A stretch of DNA of 64,000 nt from Pseudomonadaceae bacterium SI-3 (GTDB lineage Bacteria > Pseudomonadota > Gammaproteobacteria > Pseudomonadales > Pseudomonadaceae), in NCBI GenBank assembly GCA_004010935.1, contig CP026511.1, positions 2,232,001 through 2,296,000 on the forward strand, written 5' to 3'. Numbering within the stretch: position 1 is the first letter of the stretch; each line of letters opens with the position of its first letter. Both the position numbers and the translations under genes were made by a program. Shown here piece after piece: positions 16,572 to 28,590 of the stretch. Under the pieces are notes generated by a model. It worked only from the letters and a program-made list of their open reading frames with translations. It did not search any database and was not told the DNA's origin.

Positions 16572-18038
16572 TCACGCCTTTTTCATAGACCAATAGGCCG
16601 GCTTAAATAGATCCCGCTCGCCGAGCAGCAGTACACCTATTGCGAAAGCACAGAGCACCAGCCCGATATACAGACACAACTGCAACAGCCCTTGCGGTGA
16701 GGGTAACCAGTGCAGCGCCGTCGCAACAGTGACGGCTGTGGCGATCCAGCGCCCGAGAACACCTGGAGCCAGGCCGGCCGGCGACGCGCGATAAACGTAT
16801 AGCCCCATGAAAAGCGCCTGCAAGGTCACGCCGGCAGAGAACGATACTGCCAGGCCTTCGGCGCCATATGGACCGTAGAGCAGCGCATCGAGGCCGATCG
16901 TAAATGCGGAACTGACCAGCATGATCACCAGAAATAACCGTGATTGATGCTGCGCTAAGAGCGCGCGTCCCCATAGCAGCGCTAAGCCCATCGCAGGGAG
17001 ACCGAGGGCATACAGAACCACCAACGAGGCCGTGGCATCGGTTTGCGTTGCGCCGAACTGGCCCCGCTCCAGTAGCACCGAGACCACCGGTTGCGGGAAT
17101 GAACAGAGCACGACGGACGCCGGAACCAGGAACAGCAGCGTCGCCAGCAATCCCTTGCGGATAACAGCAGCATGGCCGCTGAGGTCGCCATCATTCCAGC
17201 TCGAGACGAAGCGGGGGAAGAGCACCGAGAGCACGGACAAGGCGTAAAGCGTGAGCGGTATGGTGACGATGCGAAACGCAAACGACAGCATCGTGATGCT
17301 GCCTTCCTCCAGGTAGGAGGCGAACATTCGCTCAGCAAGAATGCAGGCTTGTTGCGCGCCAGCCGCTAGCAGTACCGGTGCGAACGCGAGACCGAAGCCA
17401 CCTGCATGCCCCTTCGTCTCGACTTTGTTGCCTCCGCGCAGGTACGCGATACGCCGGTGCTGGACCAGAATCAACGCCAGCTGGGGCAGCAGCATGCCAA
17501 TGAAAATCACCATCCCGGTGGGTTGGAACAGCAGGATGCCGACGATCGCGCCAGCGTTGAGCAGCACCGTCCGTGTCATCGGCAGGATGAATACCTCATC
17601 CATGTTGAGCAGTGCACCCTGGCAATACAAAACCGCCTGAACGGCGACCAGTACCGCCCCTACGCAGAATACGATCTGGCCGGCGGCAACCTGAGCGTCC
17701 GTCCAGCCGGGCGCCAGCATGTTCAGAAGCCAATAGCTTGCAATGATGGCGAGGGCACTCACAGCTGCGCCCATGAGCATGACCCGCCAATAAAGCCAGC
17801 GGCTGACGGCTTCAAACAGGGCTTCGGATTGGCTGCGCAGCTTTTGCAGGTACGGAATCATCGCGTCGCGCAGGGCGAGGCCGAGGAAGTTCTCGAAAAA
17901 CATCGGCAGGATCAATGCGACGAATATCAGGTCCGCTTCCCAGCTCAGTCCGAAGGACTTGGCGATGAACAGGTCGCGTAGAAAACCCAATAGAAAACTG
18001 GCGACGGTTAGCGCCAGGATGACCAGTGATGCGTTCAT
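16572..18038 (-). CDS. MurJ/MviN-like lipid flippase
   Basis: The 488-residue integral membrane protein has about 12-14 hydrophobic segments. It belongs to the MOP superfamily in the MurJ/MviN branch: an N-terminal FLLGFLRDLFIAKSFG and a central LSVLFPRFVSSWNDGD resemble the family. MurJ flips lipid II, and MurJ-like paralogues in exopolysaccharide loci flip other undecaprenyl-linked sugars. No glycosyltransferase or polysaccharide genes are adjacent. Because the housekeeping murJ of pseudomonads sits near ribF-ileS, this is more likely a second, specialised copy. Confidence 0.78.
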   Translation of the reverse strand: MNASLVILALTVASFLLGFLRDLFIAKSFGLSWEADLIFVALILPMFFENFLGLALRDAMIPYLQKLRSQSEALFEAVSRWLYWRVMLMGAAVSALAIIASYWLLNMLAPGWTDAQVAAGQIVFCVGAVLVAVQAVLYCQGALLNMDEVFILPMTRTVLLNAGAIVGILLFQPTGMVIFIGMLLPQLALILVQHRRIAYLRGGNKVETKGHAGGFGLAFAPVLLAAGAQQACILAERMFASYLEEGSITMLSFAFRIVTIPLTLYALSVLSVLFPRFVSSWNDGDLSGHAAVIRKGLLATLLFLVPASVVLCSFPQPVVSVLLERGQFGATQTDATASLVVLYALGLPAMGLALLWGRALLAQHQSRLFLVIMLVSSAFTIGLDALLYGPYGAEGLAVSFSAGVTLQALFMGLYVYRASPAGLAPGVLGRWIATAVTVATALHWLPSPQGLLQLCLYIGLVLCAFAIGVLLLGERDLFKPAYWSMKKA

Positions 18039-18309
18039 TCCTTGATCCTGTGCAGGCCATTATCGGACGGCCTGATAAATAGCGGCATATCCCATCGTGT
18101 GCAGGTGGTCCGGTACGCCACCCTTGTCAGGCACCGAGCGAACGGTACATAGACTGAATGGCTCAAGCATGGTTCCTGCGCCGGTGCTGCGCTTTATGCG
18201 ATCGGTTTTGGTTGCGACAACGCCGGATACGTAAAAATGCCGTAAATCCCCTTTGCGAGCGGAGCGCGACTGCTTATGGTTCACGCTCATTTTCAGGCGA
18301 ACCCAGTTC

Positions 18310-19554
18310 ATGTCCGAGGCAACTACTTCTTCTGCCGGCTCCGTGCGGCGCTGGCTAATCATCGGCGGCGTGGTTGTTGCGATTGCGCTGCTGCTCTGGT
18401 GGCTATGGCCAACCACTGCCGAGGCGCCGTCACAGCGAGCGGGCGGTCGGCCAGCGTTCGGTGCCTTCGGCGGCCCGACACCGGTGCGGGTTGCCCCGGT
18501 GGAGCAAGGTCCATTCGAGGTTTATGCCAAGGCGCTCGGCACCGTCACACCGTTGAATACAGTCAACGTGCGCAGCCGCGTGGCAGGAGAGCTGGTCGAG
18601 ATTCGATTCGACGAGGGCCAGCGAGTCAAGGCCGGCGACCTGCTTGCCGTCATCGACCCTCGTGCTTATGAGGTGGCGCTGCAGCAGGCCGAAGGCACTC
18701 TCCAGCAGAACCGCGCCTTGTTGCAGAACGCGCAGGTCGACCTTGATCGCTATCGAGGCCTGTTCGCCGACGACAGCATTGCCAAACAGACGCTCGATAC
18801 GCAGCAGGCATTGGTGAATCAATACAAAGGCACACTCGCCGCTAACCAGGCCGCCGTCAACGAGGCCAAGCTGAACCTGCAGTTCACACAAATTCGCGCG
18901 CCAATCGACGGTCGCGTCGGCCTGCGTCAGCTGGATCAAGGCAACCTTGTGGCGGCCAACGACACCACGCCGTTGGTCGTCATTACCCAGACCCAACCCA
19001 TGGCGATCAGTTTTACCCTGCCTGAAAGCGAGCTGCCGCCAGTCATTGCCCGGTTCCGCCGCGGTGAAGAGCTGTCCGTACAGGCCTGGGACCGTGGCGA
19101 ACACATCCTACTCGGTGAGGGCGTACTGGAAAGCGTCGATAACCTGATTGATACGACCACCGGCACGCTGAAGATGAAGGCGCGCTTCGATAACGAGGAC
19201 GAACTGCTGATACCCAACCAGTTCGTCAACGTTCGCCTACGGGTGGAAACCTTGCCTGATGCGGTCCTGATTCCCTCGGCCGCGCTGCAATTCGGCTCGC
19301 GGGGCAATTACGCATACGTCGTCGGCGAGGACTCCAAGGTGGAGCTGCGAGTCCTTGAAGTAGGCCCAAGCAACGGCGACCGAACGGTCGTCACCAGCGG
19401 ATTGAGCGTCGGCGAACGAATCGTCATGGAGGGCACCGACCGCCTGCGCGATGGCAGCGAGGTCGAAGTGGTGGATCGTCAGAAGCTCGCCGAAGAGGCC
19501 GCTGAGAATCCGAAGGTTGAGCCTCAGAGCGCCAAGGAGCGTCCAGCGCGATGA
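18310..19554 (+). CDS. muxA: RND efflux periplasmic adaptor MuxA (MdtA-like)
   Basis: The ATG at 18310 gives 414 residues, matching MuxA/MdtA length, although the frame opens earlier. It has an N-terminal membrane anchor ([20 protein letters not shown]), a lipoyl-like hairpin region ([20 protein letters not shown] near residues 98-117), a long alpha-hairpin (residues about 130-195) and a beta-barrel with [15 protein letters not shown]. It links the inner-membrane pumps MuxB and MuxC to the outer-membrane channel OpmB. It starts the operon and overlaps muxB by four bases (ATGA). In P. aeruginosa the MuxABC-OpmB pump exports novobiocin, aztreonam, macrolides and similar compounds. Confidence 0.92.
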   Translation: MSEATTSSAGSVRRWLIIGGVVVAIALLLWWLWPTTAEAPSQRAGGRPAFGAFGGPTPVRVAPVEQGPFEVYAKALGTVTPLNTVNVRSRVAGELVEIRFDEGQRVKAGDLLAVIDPRAYEVALQQAEGTLQQNRALLQNAQVDLDRYRGLFADDSIAKQTLDTQQALVNQYKGTLAANQAAVNEAKLNLQFTQIRAPIDGRVGLRQLDQGNLVAANDTTPLVVITQTQPMAISFTLPESELPPVIARFRRGEELSVQAWDRGEHILLGEGVLESVDNLIDTTTGTLKMKARFDNEDELLIPNQFVNVRLRVETLPDAVLIPSAALQFGSRGNYAYVVGEDSKVELRVLEVGPSNGDRTVVTSGLSVGERIVMEGTDRLRDGSEVEVVDRQKLAEEAAENPKVEPQSAKERPAR

Positions 19555-22500
19555 ACATCTCGCGGCTGTTCATTCTTCGGCCCGTGGCAACCACCCTGAC
19601 GATGATCGCGATCCTGCTGGCCGGCCTGATTGCCTACCGCATGCTGCCGGTTTCAGCCTTGCCCCAGGTGGACTATCCGACCATTCGGGTGATGACGCTG
19701 TATCCCGGCGCCAGCCCGGAAGTCATGACCAGCGCCGTGACGGCTCCGCTGGAGCGGCAGTTCGGGCAGATGCCGGGGCTGACGCAGATGTCGTCCACCA
19801 GCTCCGGTGGCGCTTCGGTGATCACCTTGCGCTTCTCGCTCGAAGTCGAGCTGGATGTGGCCGAGCAGGAAGTCCAGGCCGCTATCAACGCCGGAAGCAA
19901 TCTGCTGCCCAACGATCTGCCAGCACCGCCGGTGTACAACAAGGTCAACCCAGCGGACACCCCGGTCATGACGCTGGCCATCACCTCTGAAAGCCTGGCT
20001 CTGCCGGAGCTGCACGACCTGGTCGATACGCGCATGGCGCAGAAGCTTGCGCAGATCAGTGGCGTGGGCATGGTCAGCATCGCCGGAGGCCAGCGCCCTG
20101 CGGTGCGTATTCGAGTCAATCCGGAGGCGCTTGCGTCCTACGGTCTGTCGCTCGCTGACGTTCGCTCATTGGTAACTAGCTCCAACGTCAATCAACCCAA
20201 GGGTAATTTCGACGGCCCGACGCGCGTCTCGATGCTCGATGCCAACGATCAGCTGAAAACCCCAGAAGAATACGCCGAACTTATTTTGGCCTACGAGGAC
20301 GGCGCGGCACTCCGCTTGAAAGATGTCGCCGACATCATCGACGGCGCCGAGAACGAGCGCCTCGCGGCCTGGGCCAATCAAAGCCAGGCAGTCCTTTTGA
20401 ACATCCAGCGCCAGCCCGGCGCTAACGTGATTGAAGTGGTCGAGCGCATTCAGGCGCTGATGCCAGAGGTCACGGCGAGCATGCCGACCGGCCTGGACGT
20501 GGTGGTGCTCACCGATCGTACGCAGACGATCCGGGCTGCCATCACTGACGTCCAGCATGAATTGCTGATGGCCACGTTTCTGGTGGTGATGGTCACCTTC
20601 GTTTTCCTCAAGCGTTTGTCGGCGACCATCATTCCCTCCATCGCGGTGCCGCTGTCGCTGATCGGTACCTTTGCCGTGATGCACCTCGCCGGTTTTTCGC
20701 TGAACAACCTGACGTTGATGGCGCTGACCATTGCGACCGGGTTCGTGGTAGACGACGCCATTGTCATGCTCGAAAACATCGCTCGCCATGTGGAAGACGG
20801 CGAGACGCCGCTGCAAGCCGCGCTCAAGGGGGCGAAGCAGATCGGCTTCACGTTGATATCGCTGACGCTGTCGCTGATTGCCGTGCTGATTCCGCTGTTG
20901 TTTATGCAAGACGTGGTGGGGCGTCTGTTCCGCGAGTTCGCCATCACCCTGGCCGTCGCGATCATGATCTCGCTGGTGGTCTCGCTGACGTTGACGCCGA
21001 TGATGTGTGCCAAGTTGCTCAAGCCCGCCGCGGCTGAAAAATCGGCACCGGACTGGGTCGAGCGGCTGATTGGCGGTTATGCACGTTGGCTGACCTGGGT
21101 GTTGGGCCATCAGACGCTGACCTTGCTGGTCGCCGTGGCCACGCTTGGCCTTACGGTGGTGCTGTATCTGGCGGTGCCGAAGGGCTTCTTTCCGGTGCAG
21201 GACACCGGGGTGATACAAGGCATCAGTGAGGCCCCTCAATCCATCTCTTTCCGGGCCATGAGCGAGCGCCAGCAGTCGCTGTCCCGCGTGATTCTCGCGG
21301 ACCCCGCTGTTGCCAGCCTGTCGTCCTACATTGGCGTTGATGGCGATAACGTAACGCTTAACAGCGGGCGGATGCTGATCAATCTCAAACCTCACGATGA
21401 ACGCGATGTCACCGCCAGCCAGGTCATCGACCGGTTGCGGCCGGAGCTGGCCAAACTGCCGGGCATCGAGCTGTACATGCAGCCGGTGCAGGACCTGTCC
21501 ATCGAAGATCGGGTCAGTCGCACGCAGTTCCAATTCAGTCTGGAGTCGCCCGACGGAGAATTGCTCGAAGAATGGACCCCGCGGCTGGTCGCAGCTTTGC
21601 GCGAGCGATCGGAACTGACCGATGTCGCGAGCGACCTGCAAAGCGATGGCCTGCAAATATTCCTGGATATCGACCGAGATGCGGCGGCGCGCCTGGGTAT
21701 TCAGATATCGGCCATCACCGATGCGTTATATGACGCATTCGGTCAGCGGCAGATTTCCACAATTTTCACTCAAGCCAGTCAGTACCGCGTGGTGCTCGAG
21801 GCGGAGGCAGGCGACCGCCTCGGCGCGCAGGCGCTTGACCAGTTGTTCGTGCAGAGCGAAGGCGGCACGCCGGTCAGGTTGTCGAGCTTAGCAACGCTTG
21901 AACAACGCAACGCGCCCCTGCTGATCAACCACATCGGCCAATTTCCAGCGGTGACGCTGTCATTCAACCTGGCCGATGGCGTTTCGCTGGGTAAAGCGGT
22001 GGAAGTCATCGAGAGCGTCGAGGCGGAAATCGGCTTGCCTGCTGGAATTCAGAGCCGGTTCCAAGGCGCTGCCGAAGCGTTCCGCGCCTCGCTGTCGAGT
22101 ACGCTGCTGCTGATCCTCGCAGCGGTGGTCACCATGTACATCGTGCTGGGTGTGCTCTACGAGAGCTACATCCACCCGATCACCATCCTGTCGACGCTAC
22201 CCTCGGCAGCGGTCGGCGCCTTGCTGGCGTTGCTGTTAACCGGCAACGATCTGGGGTTGATCGCCATCATCGGCATCATCCTGCTGATTGGCATCGTCAA
22301 GAAGAACGCCATCATGATGATCGACTTCGCCCTCGAGGCCGAGCGCAATCAGGGCATGAGTCCGCAGGACGCGATCTATCGCGCCGCCTTGCTGCGCTTC
22401 CGACCGATCCTGATGACGACGCTGGCGGCGCTGTTCGGCGCGGTACCGCTGATGCTCGCCTCGGGCTCAGGGGCCGAATTGCGTCAACCGCTGGGGCTGG

Positions 22501-22631
22501 TGCTGGTCGGCGGTCTGCTGCTCAGCCAGTTGCTGACACTGTTTACCACGCCAGTGATTTATCTGTTTTTCGATCGGCTGGGCAGCCGGTTCGGGCGCAA
22601 ATCCGCTTCAGCTCAAGAGGCGGCGCTATGA
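19551..22631 (+). CDS. muxB: RND efflux transporter MuxB (MdtB-like)
   Basis: The 1026-residue inner-membrane transporter has the RND layout: a first membrane helix ([19 protein letters not shown]), a large periplasmic loop, and membrane helix 4 with the proton-relay pair in [13 protein letters not shown] near residue 400. A second periplasmic loop and the conserved lysine in [15 protein letters not shown] (near 920) complete it. It works with MuxC as a heteromeric pump, as MdtB does with MdtC. An 11-codon ORF begins inside its stop codon. Confidence 0.94.
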   Translation: MNISRLFILRPVATTLTMIAILLAGLIAYRMLPVSALPQVDYPTIRVMTLYPGASPEVMTSAVTAPLERQFGQMPGLTQMSSTSSGGASVITLRFSLEVELDVAEQEVQAAINAGSNLLPNDLPAPPVYNKVNPADTPVMTLAITSESLALPELHDLVDTRMAQKLAQISGVGMVSIAGGQRPAVRIRVNPEALASYGLSLADVRSLVTSSNVNQPKGNFDGPTRVSMLDANDQLKTPEEYAELILAYEDGAALRLKDVADIIDGAENERLAAWANQSQAVLLNIQRQPGANVIEVVERIQALMPEVTASMPTGLDVVVLTDRTQTIRAAITDVQHELLMATFLVVMVTFVFLKRLSATIIPSIAVPLSLIGTFAVMHLAGFSLNNLTLMALTIATGFVVDDAIVMLENIARHVEDGETPLQAALKGAKQIGFTLISLTLSLIAVLIPLLFMQDVVGRLFREFAITLAVAIMISLVVSLTLTPMMCAKLLKPAAAEKSAPDWVERLIGGYARWLTWVLGHQTLTLLVAVATLGLTVVLYLAVPKGFFPVQDTGVIQGISEAPQSISFRAMSERQQSLSRVILADPAVASLSSYIGVDGDNVTLNSGRMLINLKPHDERDVTASQVIDRLRPELAKLPGIELYMQPVQDLSIEDRVSRTQFQFSLESPDGELLEEWTPRLVAALRERSELTDVASDLQSDGLQIFLDIDRDAAARLGIQISAITDALYDAFGQRQISTIFTQASQYRVVLEAEAGDRLGAQALDQLFVQSEGGTPVRLSSLATLEQRNAPLLINHIGQFPAVTLSFNLADGVSLGKAVEVIESVEAEIGLPAGIQSRFQGAAEAFRASLSSTLLLILAAVVTMYIVLGVLYESYIHPITILSTLPSAAVGALLALLLTGNDLGLIAIIGIILLIGIVKKNAIMMIDFALEAERNQGMSPQDAIYRAALLRFRPILMTTLAALFGAVPLMLASGSGAELRQPLGLVLVGGLLLSQLLTLFTTPVIYLFFDRLGSRFGRKSASAQEAAL

Positions 22632-22663
22632 GTTTCGAGCTTTCCCTGGCCTTTAAGCCATGA
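22628..22663 (+). CDS. 11-codon coupling ORF between muxB and muxC
   Basis: The ATG at 22628 overlaps the muxB stop (ATGA). The frame encodes [11 protein letters not shown], and its TGA overlaps the muxC ATG at 22660 (again ATGA). muxC has no clear ribosome site of its own. Ribosomes leaving muxB could therefore translate this mini-ORF and restart at muxC. Expression is inferred from layout only. Confidence 0.4.
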   Translation: MSFELSLAFKP

Positions 22664-25600
22664 ACCTGTCCGCCCCCTTTATCGCGCGCCCGGTCGCCAC
22701 CATGCTGCTGAGCCTGGCGATTCTATTGCTGGGTGGGGTCAGCTTCGGTCTGTTGCCGGTGTCGCCGCTGCCGAACATGGATTTTCCGGTGATTACGGTA
22801 CAAGCCAGCCTGCCCGGCGCCAGCCCTGAAATCATGGCATCCAGCGTGGCGACGCCGTTGGAGCGCTCCCTTGGGAGCATCGCAGGCGTCAGCCAGATGA
22901 GCAGCCGCAGCAGTCAGGGCTCGACGCGCATCATCATCCAGTTCGATCTTGAGCGGGATATCAATGGTGCCGCCCGCGATGTTCAGGCGGCAATCAACGC
23001 TTCGCGCAATCTGCTGCCCAGCGGGATGCGCAGCATGCCGACCTACCGCAAGATCAACCCTGCACAAGCACCGATCATGGTGCTGTCGCTAACCTCCGAC
23101 GTGCTCAGCAAGGGGCAGCTCTACGACATCGGCTCGACAATCTTGGCGCAGAAGTTGTCGCAGGTTCCAGGCGTGGGCGAGGTGCAGGTGGGCGGGAGTT
23201 CGTTGCCTGCGGTACGGGTCGAGCTGCAGCCTCAGCAGCTCGAGCAGTACGGCGTCTCGCTCGATGAGGTGCGCAATACCATCGCCAATGCGAATGTTCG
23301 GCGACCCAAGGGGATGGTCGAAGACGACCATCGCCACTGGCAGGTGCTGGCCAGCGACCAACTGCATGAAGCCGCTGACTATCTGCCGCTGATCATCCGT
23401 TACCAGGACGGCGCGGCGCTGCGTCTGAGCGATGTGGCGAAGGTCAAAGACGGGGTTGAAGATCGCTACAACGACGGTTTTTTCAACAACGACCGTGCCG
23501 TACTGCTGGTGATTAATCGCCAGGCCGGCGCCAATATCATCGAAACCATCGAGGGCATCCGCAACGAGCTGCCGGCACTGCAGGCGATCGTGCCCGGCAG
23601 CGTCAACATGGCAGTGGCGATGGATCGTTCGCCGGTCATCCGTGCCACCCTCCACGAGGCCGAACGGACCTTGCTGATCGCGGTGGGCCTTGTGATCGTG
23701 CTGGTATTTCTCTTTCTTGGCCGGTTGCGTACCGCGCTGATCCCAGCGCTGGCAGTTCCGGTTTCGCTGGTTGGCACCTTTGCCGTTATGTACCTGTTCG
23801 GCTTCTCGCTTAATGTGCTGTCGCTGATGGCCTTGATCCTTGCCGCCGGGCTGGTGGTGGATGACGCTATCGTGGTGCTGGAAAACATCGCTCGGCACAT
23901 CGACGAGGGGGTTCCGCCGTTGCGTGCCGCCTATATCGGTACGCGCGAGGTGGGCTTCACCCTGTTGTCGATGAATCTGTCGCTGGTGGTCGTATTCGTC
24001 TCGATCCTGTTCATGGGCGGCATTGTCGAGCGGCTGTTCCGCGAGTTCTCCATCACCCTGGCAGCGGCGATTCTGGTCTCGCTGCTGGTCTCGCTGACGT
24101 TGACGCCGATGCTCTGTGCGCGCTGGTTGAAGCCTCATCAGCCCGAGCATGACGGCCGTCTGTATCGCTGGAGCCACAAGGCCCACCAGTGGTTGTTAGG
24201 CCATTACGACAGGTCCCTAGGCTGGGCGCTGCGGCATCATCGGATCACACTGTTTACTTTGCTGGCGACCATCGGTCTCAACGTCTTTTTGTATGTGCAG
24301 GTTCCGAAAACCTTCCTCCCGCAACAGGATACCGGCCAGCTGACCGGCTTCATTCGCGGCGATGACGGCCTGTCGTTCCAGGTCATGCAGCCGAAGATGG
24401 AGACCTACCGCAAGGCGGTGCTGGCCGATCCGGCCGTGGAAAGCGTGGCAGGCTTCATTGGCGGGCAGGGCGGCATCAACAATGCCTTCATGATTGTCCG
24501 GCTCAAGCCGCTGGATGAACGCAAGATTTCCGCGCAAAAAGTGATCGAGCGTATCCGCAAGAACCAGCCGAAGGTACCGGGTGGTCGGATGTTTCTGATG
24601 GCCGATCAGGATTTGCAATTCGGGGGCGGTCGGCAGAGCAGCTCGGCCTATTCCTACAACCTGCTGGCCAGCGATCTGGCCGATCTCCGAACCTGGGTGC
24701 CGCAAGTGACCCGAGCATTGATGGCCTTGCCAGAGCTGACCAGCATCGACGCCAATGAAGGCGAGGGCGCACAGCAGATCAGCCTGAAGATCGACCGCGA
24801 TGCCGCCAAGCGGCTCGGCATCGACATGAGCACTGTGACGACGATGCTCAACAATGCCTTCAGCCAGCGGCAGATCTCTACCATCTACGAATCGCTGAAC
24901 CAGTACCGAGTGGTGATGGAGATCGATCCAAGCTACGCCCAACATCCCGAGGTGCTGGAGCAGATTCAGGTCATCACCAGCGATGGTCGGCGTGTTCCGC
25001 TAGCTGCCTTCGCACGTTACGAGCGGAGCCTGGAAGAGGACAGCGTCAGTCACGACGGGCAGTTCGCCGCCGAGAACATCGATTTCGATCTGGCGCCGGG
25101 CGTCAGCCTCGATCAGGCGACGCGGGCTATCGAGCGTGCGGTTGCGGCGATCGGTCTGCCGAGTGAGGTTCAGGGGCGCCTCGGCGGTACGGGTGACGTC
25201 TTCCAGTCTACGCAGGACAGCCAGCCATTGATGATTCTGGGCGCGTTGCTGCTCGTCTATATCGTGCTGGGTGTCCTGTACGAGAGTTACATCCACCCGC
25301 TGACGATCCTGTCCACACTGCCTTCAGCCGGTGTTGGCGCGTTGCTGGCCATTATTCTGACGGGCGAAGAGTTCAGCCTGATCTCGCTGCTCGGGCTGTT
25401 TCTGCTCATCGGAGTGGTGAAAAAGAACGCGATTTTGATGATCGATCTGGCGCTGCAGTTCGAGCGTAACGATCATCTCGCGCCGGACGAGTCGATTCGC
25501 CGGGCTTGCCTGTTGCGTTTTCGGCCGATCCTGATGACCACTATGGCGGCGATCCTTGGCGCATTGCCGTTGCTGCTCGGGGGGGCGGAGGGGGCAGAAA

Positions 25601-25764
25601 TGCGCCAGCCGTTGGGCCTGACCATCATTGGTGGCCTGATCCTCAGCCAGATCCTAACGCTCTACACCACGCCGGTGGTCTACCTCTATCTGGACCGCGC
25701 GCGCCACCGTTTCAACCGCTGGCGCGGTGTACGCACCGATGCCGCCCTGGAAAGACCGCTATGA
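22660..25764 (+). CDS. muxC: RND efflux transporter MuxC (MdtC-like)
   Basis: The 1034-residue RND transporter starts at ATG 22660. The proton-relay aspartates are in AGLVVDDAIVVLENIARHID (near residue 405), and the conserved lysine is in GVVKKNAILMIDLAL (near 925). It is the partner of MuxB; in MdtBC only one subunit drives proton flow while the other binds drug. The last four bases overlap the outer-membrane channel gene. Confidence 0.94.
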   Translation: MNLSAPFIARPVATMLLSLAILLLGGVSFGLLPVSPLPNMDFPVITVQASLPGASPEIMASSVATPLERSLGSIAGVSQMSSRSSQGSTRIIIQFDLERDINGAARDVQAAINASRNLLPSGMRSMPTYRKINPAQAPIMVLSLTSDVLSKGQLYDIGSTILAQKLSQVPGVGEVQVGGSSLPAVRVELQPQQLEQYGVSLDEVRNTIANANVRRPKGMVEDDHRHWQVLASDQLHEAADYLPLIIRYQDGAALRLSDVAKVKDGVEDRYNDGFFNNDRAVLLVINRQAGANIIETIEGIRNELPALQAIVPGSVNMAVAMDRSPVIRATLHEAERTLLIAVGLVIVLVFLFLGRLRTALIPALAVPVSLVGTFAVMYLFGFSLNVLSLMALILAAGLVVDDAIVVLENIARHIDEGVPPLRAAYIGTREVGFTLLSMNLSLVVVFVSILFMGGIVERLFREFSITLAAAILVSLLVSLTLTPMLCARWLKPHQPEHDGRLYRWSHKAHQWLLGHYDRSLGWALRHHRITLFTLLATIGLNVFLYVQVPKTFLPQQDTGQLTGFIRGDDGLSFQVMQPKMETYRKAVLADPAVESVAGFIGGQGGINNAFMIVRLKPLDERKISAQKVIERIRKNQPKVPGGRMFLMADQDLQFGGGRQSSSAYSYNLLASDLADLRTWVPQVTRALMALPELTSIDANEGEGAQQISLKIDRDAAKRLGIDMSTVTTMLNNAFSQRQISTIYESLNQYRVVMEIDPSYAQHPEVLEQIQVITSDGRRVPLAAFARYERSLEEDSVSHDGQFAAENIDFDLAPGVSLDQATRAIERAVAAIGLPSEVQGRLGGTGDVFQSTQDSQPLMILGALLLVYIVLGVLYESYIHPLTILSTLPSAGVGALLAIILTGEEFSLISLLGLFLLIGVVKKNAILMIDLALQFERNDHLAPDESIRRACLLRFRPILMTTMAAILGALPLLLGGAEGAEMRQPLGLTIIGGLILSQILTLYTTPVVYLYLDRARHRFNRWRGVRTDAALERPL

Positions 25765-27236
25765 GTTCGTTGTCCCTGAAAAACTCCCTACGCCCGCTGG
25801 CCATCGTCGTCATGACTTTTTCTCTAGGTGCCTGCACCTTGGGTCCTGACTACCAGCGACCCGAGCTGCCAATGGCCGCGGAATTCAAGCGGGCCGAAGG
25901 TTGGAAGGTCGCCAACCCGGCCGACGTGCTGGAGCGCGGCAGTTGGTGGCGGCTATACGGTGATGCGAAGTTGGATGCATTGGTCGAACGGCTGAACGCG
26001 TCCAACCAGAACCTGGCGGCGGCCGAAGCGCAGTACCGACAGGCGCGCGCGCTGGTGCGGGGGGCTCGCTCTCAGCTGTTCCCGACAGTGGGGGGCAGCG
26101 CCGGCGCGACGCGTGCCGGACAGGGCAGTTCGACCAGCTCAGCCGCACAGAGCGGAAACGGCCTCAGCGGCATCAGCGAGAGTTACAGCGTGGGGCTCGA
26201 TGCGGCCTGGGAGCTGGATATATGGGGCCGTCTGCGGCGCAACCTTGAAGCCAATCGAGCCAACATGCAGGCCACAGCAGCGGATCTCGCTGCTGTGCGG
26301 CTGAGCCTGCAATCCGAACTGGTCCAGACCTATTTGCAGTTGCGCGTGATGGACGAACAGCAGCGGCTACTGAACCAGACGGTCGAAGCCTTTGCGCGAT
26401 CATTGCGCCTCACTGAAAACCAGTATCGTGCGGGCATCGTGCCCAAGTCAGATGTGACCCAGGCGCTGACTCAGCTCAGAAGCACGGAGGCTCAGGCCAT
26501 CGACCTGCAATGGCAACGGGCCCAGATGGAGCACGCTATTGCGGTGCTGATTGGGGTACCACCGTCGGAGCTGGACATCGAGGAACGTGATGAAATCCCC
26601 GATTTACCAACAGTGCCGCTGGCCCTGCCTTCGCAATTGCTCGAACGCCGCCCGGATATCGCGTCGGCTGAACGGCAAGTGATTGCGGCAAACGCGCAAA
26701 TTGGCGTGGCCGAAGCCGCCTGGTATCCGGACCTGACACTGAGCGCGAGCGGTGGCTATCGAAACAGCAGCTTTAGCGACCTGATCAGTCTACCCAACCG
26801 CTTCTGGTCATTAGGCCCGCAGCTGGCCGCCACACTGCTTGATTTCGGTGGCCGGCGTGCCGACCTCGAAGCGGCAGAGGCCAACTATGACCTGACAGTG
26901 GCCAATTACCGTCAGACCGTGCTAGACAGCTTTCGTGAGGTTGAGGACAACCTGGTGCAATTGCGCGTCCTCGCCGCTGAAGCGGTGGTTCAACGGCAAG
27001 CGCTGGAAGCCGCCCAGGAATCGTTACGTCTGATCCAGAACCAGTACCGCGCCGGTACAGTCGACTTCCTCAGCGTCGCCACCGTGCAAACCAGCGCCCT
27101 GAACAACGAACGCACCTACCTGACCCTGCTGGGCGATCAACTCGCTGCCAGCGTTCAACTGATCGCAGCGTTAGGCGGCGGTTGGGAAGAAACGCAGCTG
27201 GATTTCGAACCGCTGCTAGAGACGCCTGAGCGCTGA
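25761..27236 (+). CDS. opmB: Outer-membrane efflux channel OpmB (lipoprotein)
   Basis: The ATG at 25761 overlaps the muxC stop and gives 491 residues, close to P. aeruginosa OpmB. A lipoprotein signal ends in the lipobox SLGAC, followed by TLGPDYQRPELP, the usual start of NodT-family outer-membrane factors. Two repeated coiled-coil halves (about residues 60-250 and 270-470) carry ALRVRG-type and ENQYRAGI motifs that build the alpha-barrel tunnel. It completes a self-contained tripartite pump. Confidence 0.93.
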   Translation: MSSLSLKNSLRPLAIVVMTFSLGACTLGPDYQRPELPMAAEFKRAEGWKVANPADVLERGSWWRLYGDAKLDALVERLNASNQNLAAAEAQYRQARALVRGARSQLFPTVGGSAGATRAGQGSSTSSAAQSGNGLSGISESYSVGLDAAWELDIWGRLRRNLEANRANMQATAADLAAVRLSLQSELVQTYLQLRVMDEQQRLLNQTVEAFARSLRLTENQYRAGIVPKSDVTQALTQLRSTEAQAIDLQWQRAQMEHAIAVLIGVPPSELDIEERDEIPDLPTVPLALPSQLLERRPDIASAERQVIAANAQIGVAEAAWYPDLTLSASGGYRNSSFSDLISLPNRFWSLGPQLAATLLDFGGRRADLEAAEANYDLTVANYRQTVLDSFREVEDNLVQLRVLAAEAVVQRQALEAAQESLRLIQNQYRAGTVDFLSVATVQTSALNNERTYLTLLGDQLAASVQLIAALGGGWEETQLDFEPLLETPER

Positions 27237-27338
27237 TAACCCAACGGCGCCAACGTGCGGGCCCAAATGACATTCGTGGCTGCTGGAGGGTGCGCTGCGT
27301 ATGGGGGGGGCGGTAATCTCGCCGAGCGGCTTTGGGGA

Positions 27339-27362
27339 AACCGCGGCGTTGCTGCCGCGGTT
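27339..27362. terminator. Hairpin between convergent opmB and the TRAP receptor gene
   Basis: AACCGCGGC (27339-27347), loop GTTGCT and GCCGCGGTT (27354-27362) form a perfect 9-bp GC-rich stem in the 145-base convergent gap. It has no T-run on either side, so it would be a weak terminator or an mRNA 3' end stabiliser. Confidence 0.45.
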
Positions 27363-27381
27363 GGAAGGTGAGGCGGGGAGG

Positions 27382-28449
<1,068 letters not shown>

Positions 28450-28590
28450 TTATGCCAAATAAGCCGCACCGTAAAAAGGGCTTTCTCACAGAATTCATAA
28501 TTGAGGCAGCGGGAGTTGCAACAGGTCACACTTTCGCCGCAGATAGGGGCGGCTCTGCGCCGCTAGACTGCAGCGCAGAGCCGTTGTCGA

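Noticed and set aside
20166..21656. Long antisense frame of 496 codons inside muxB
   Set aside because: It lies wholly within a well-recognised RND gene, has no ribosome site or family resemblance, and arises from high GC content.
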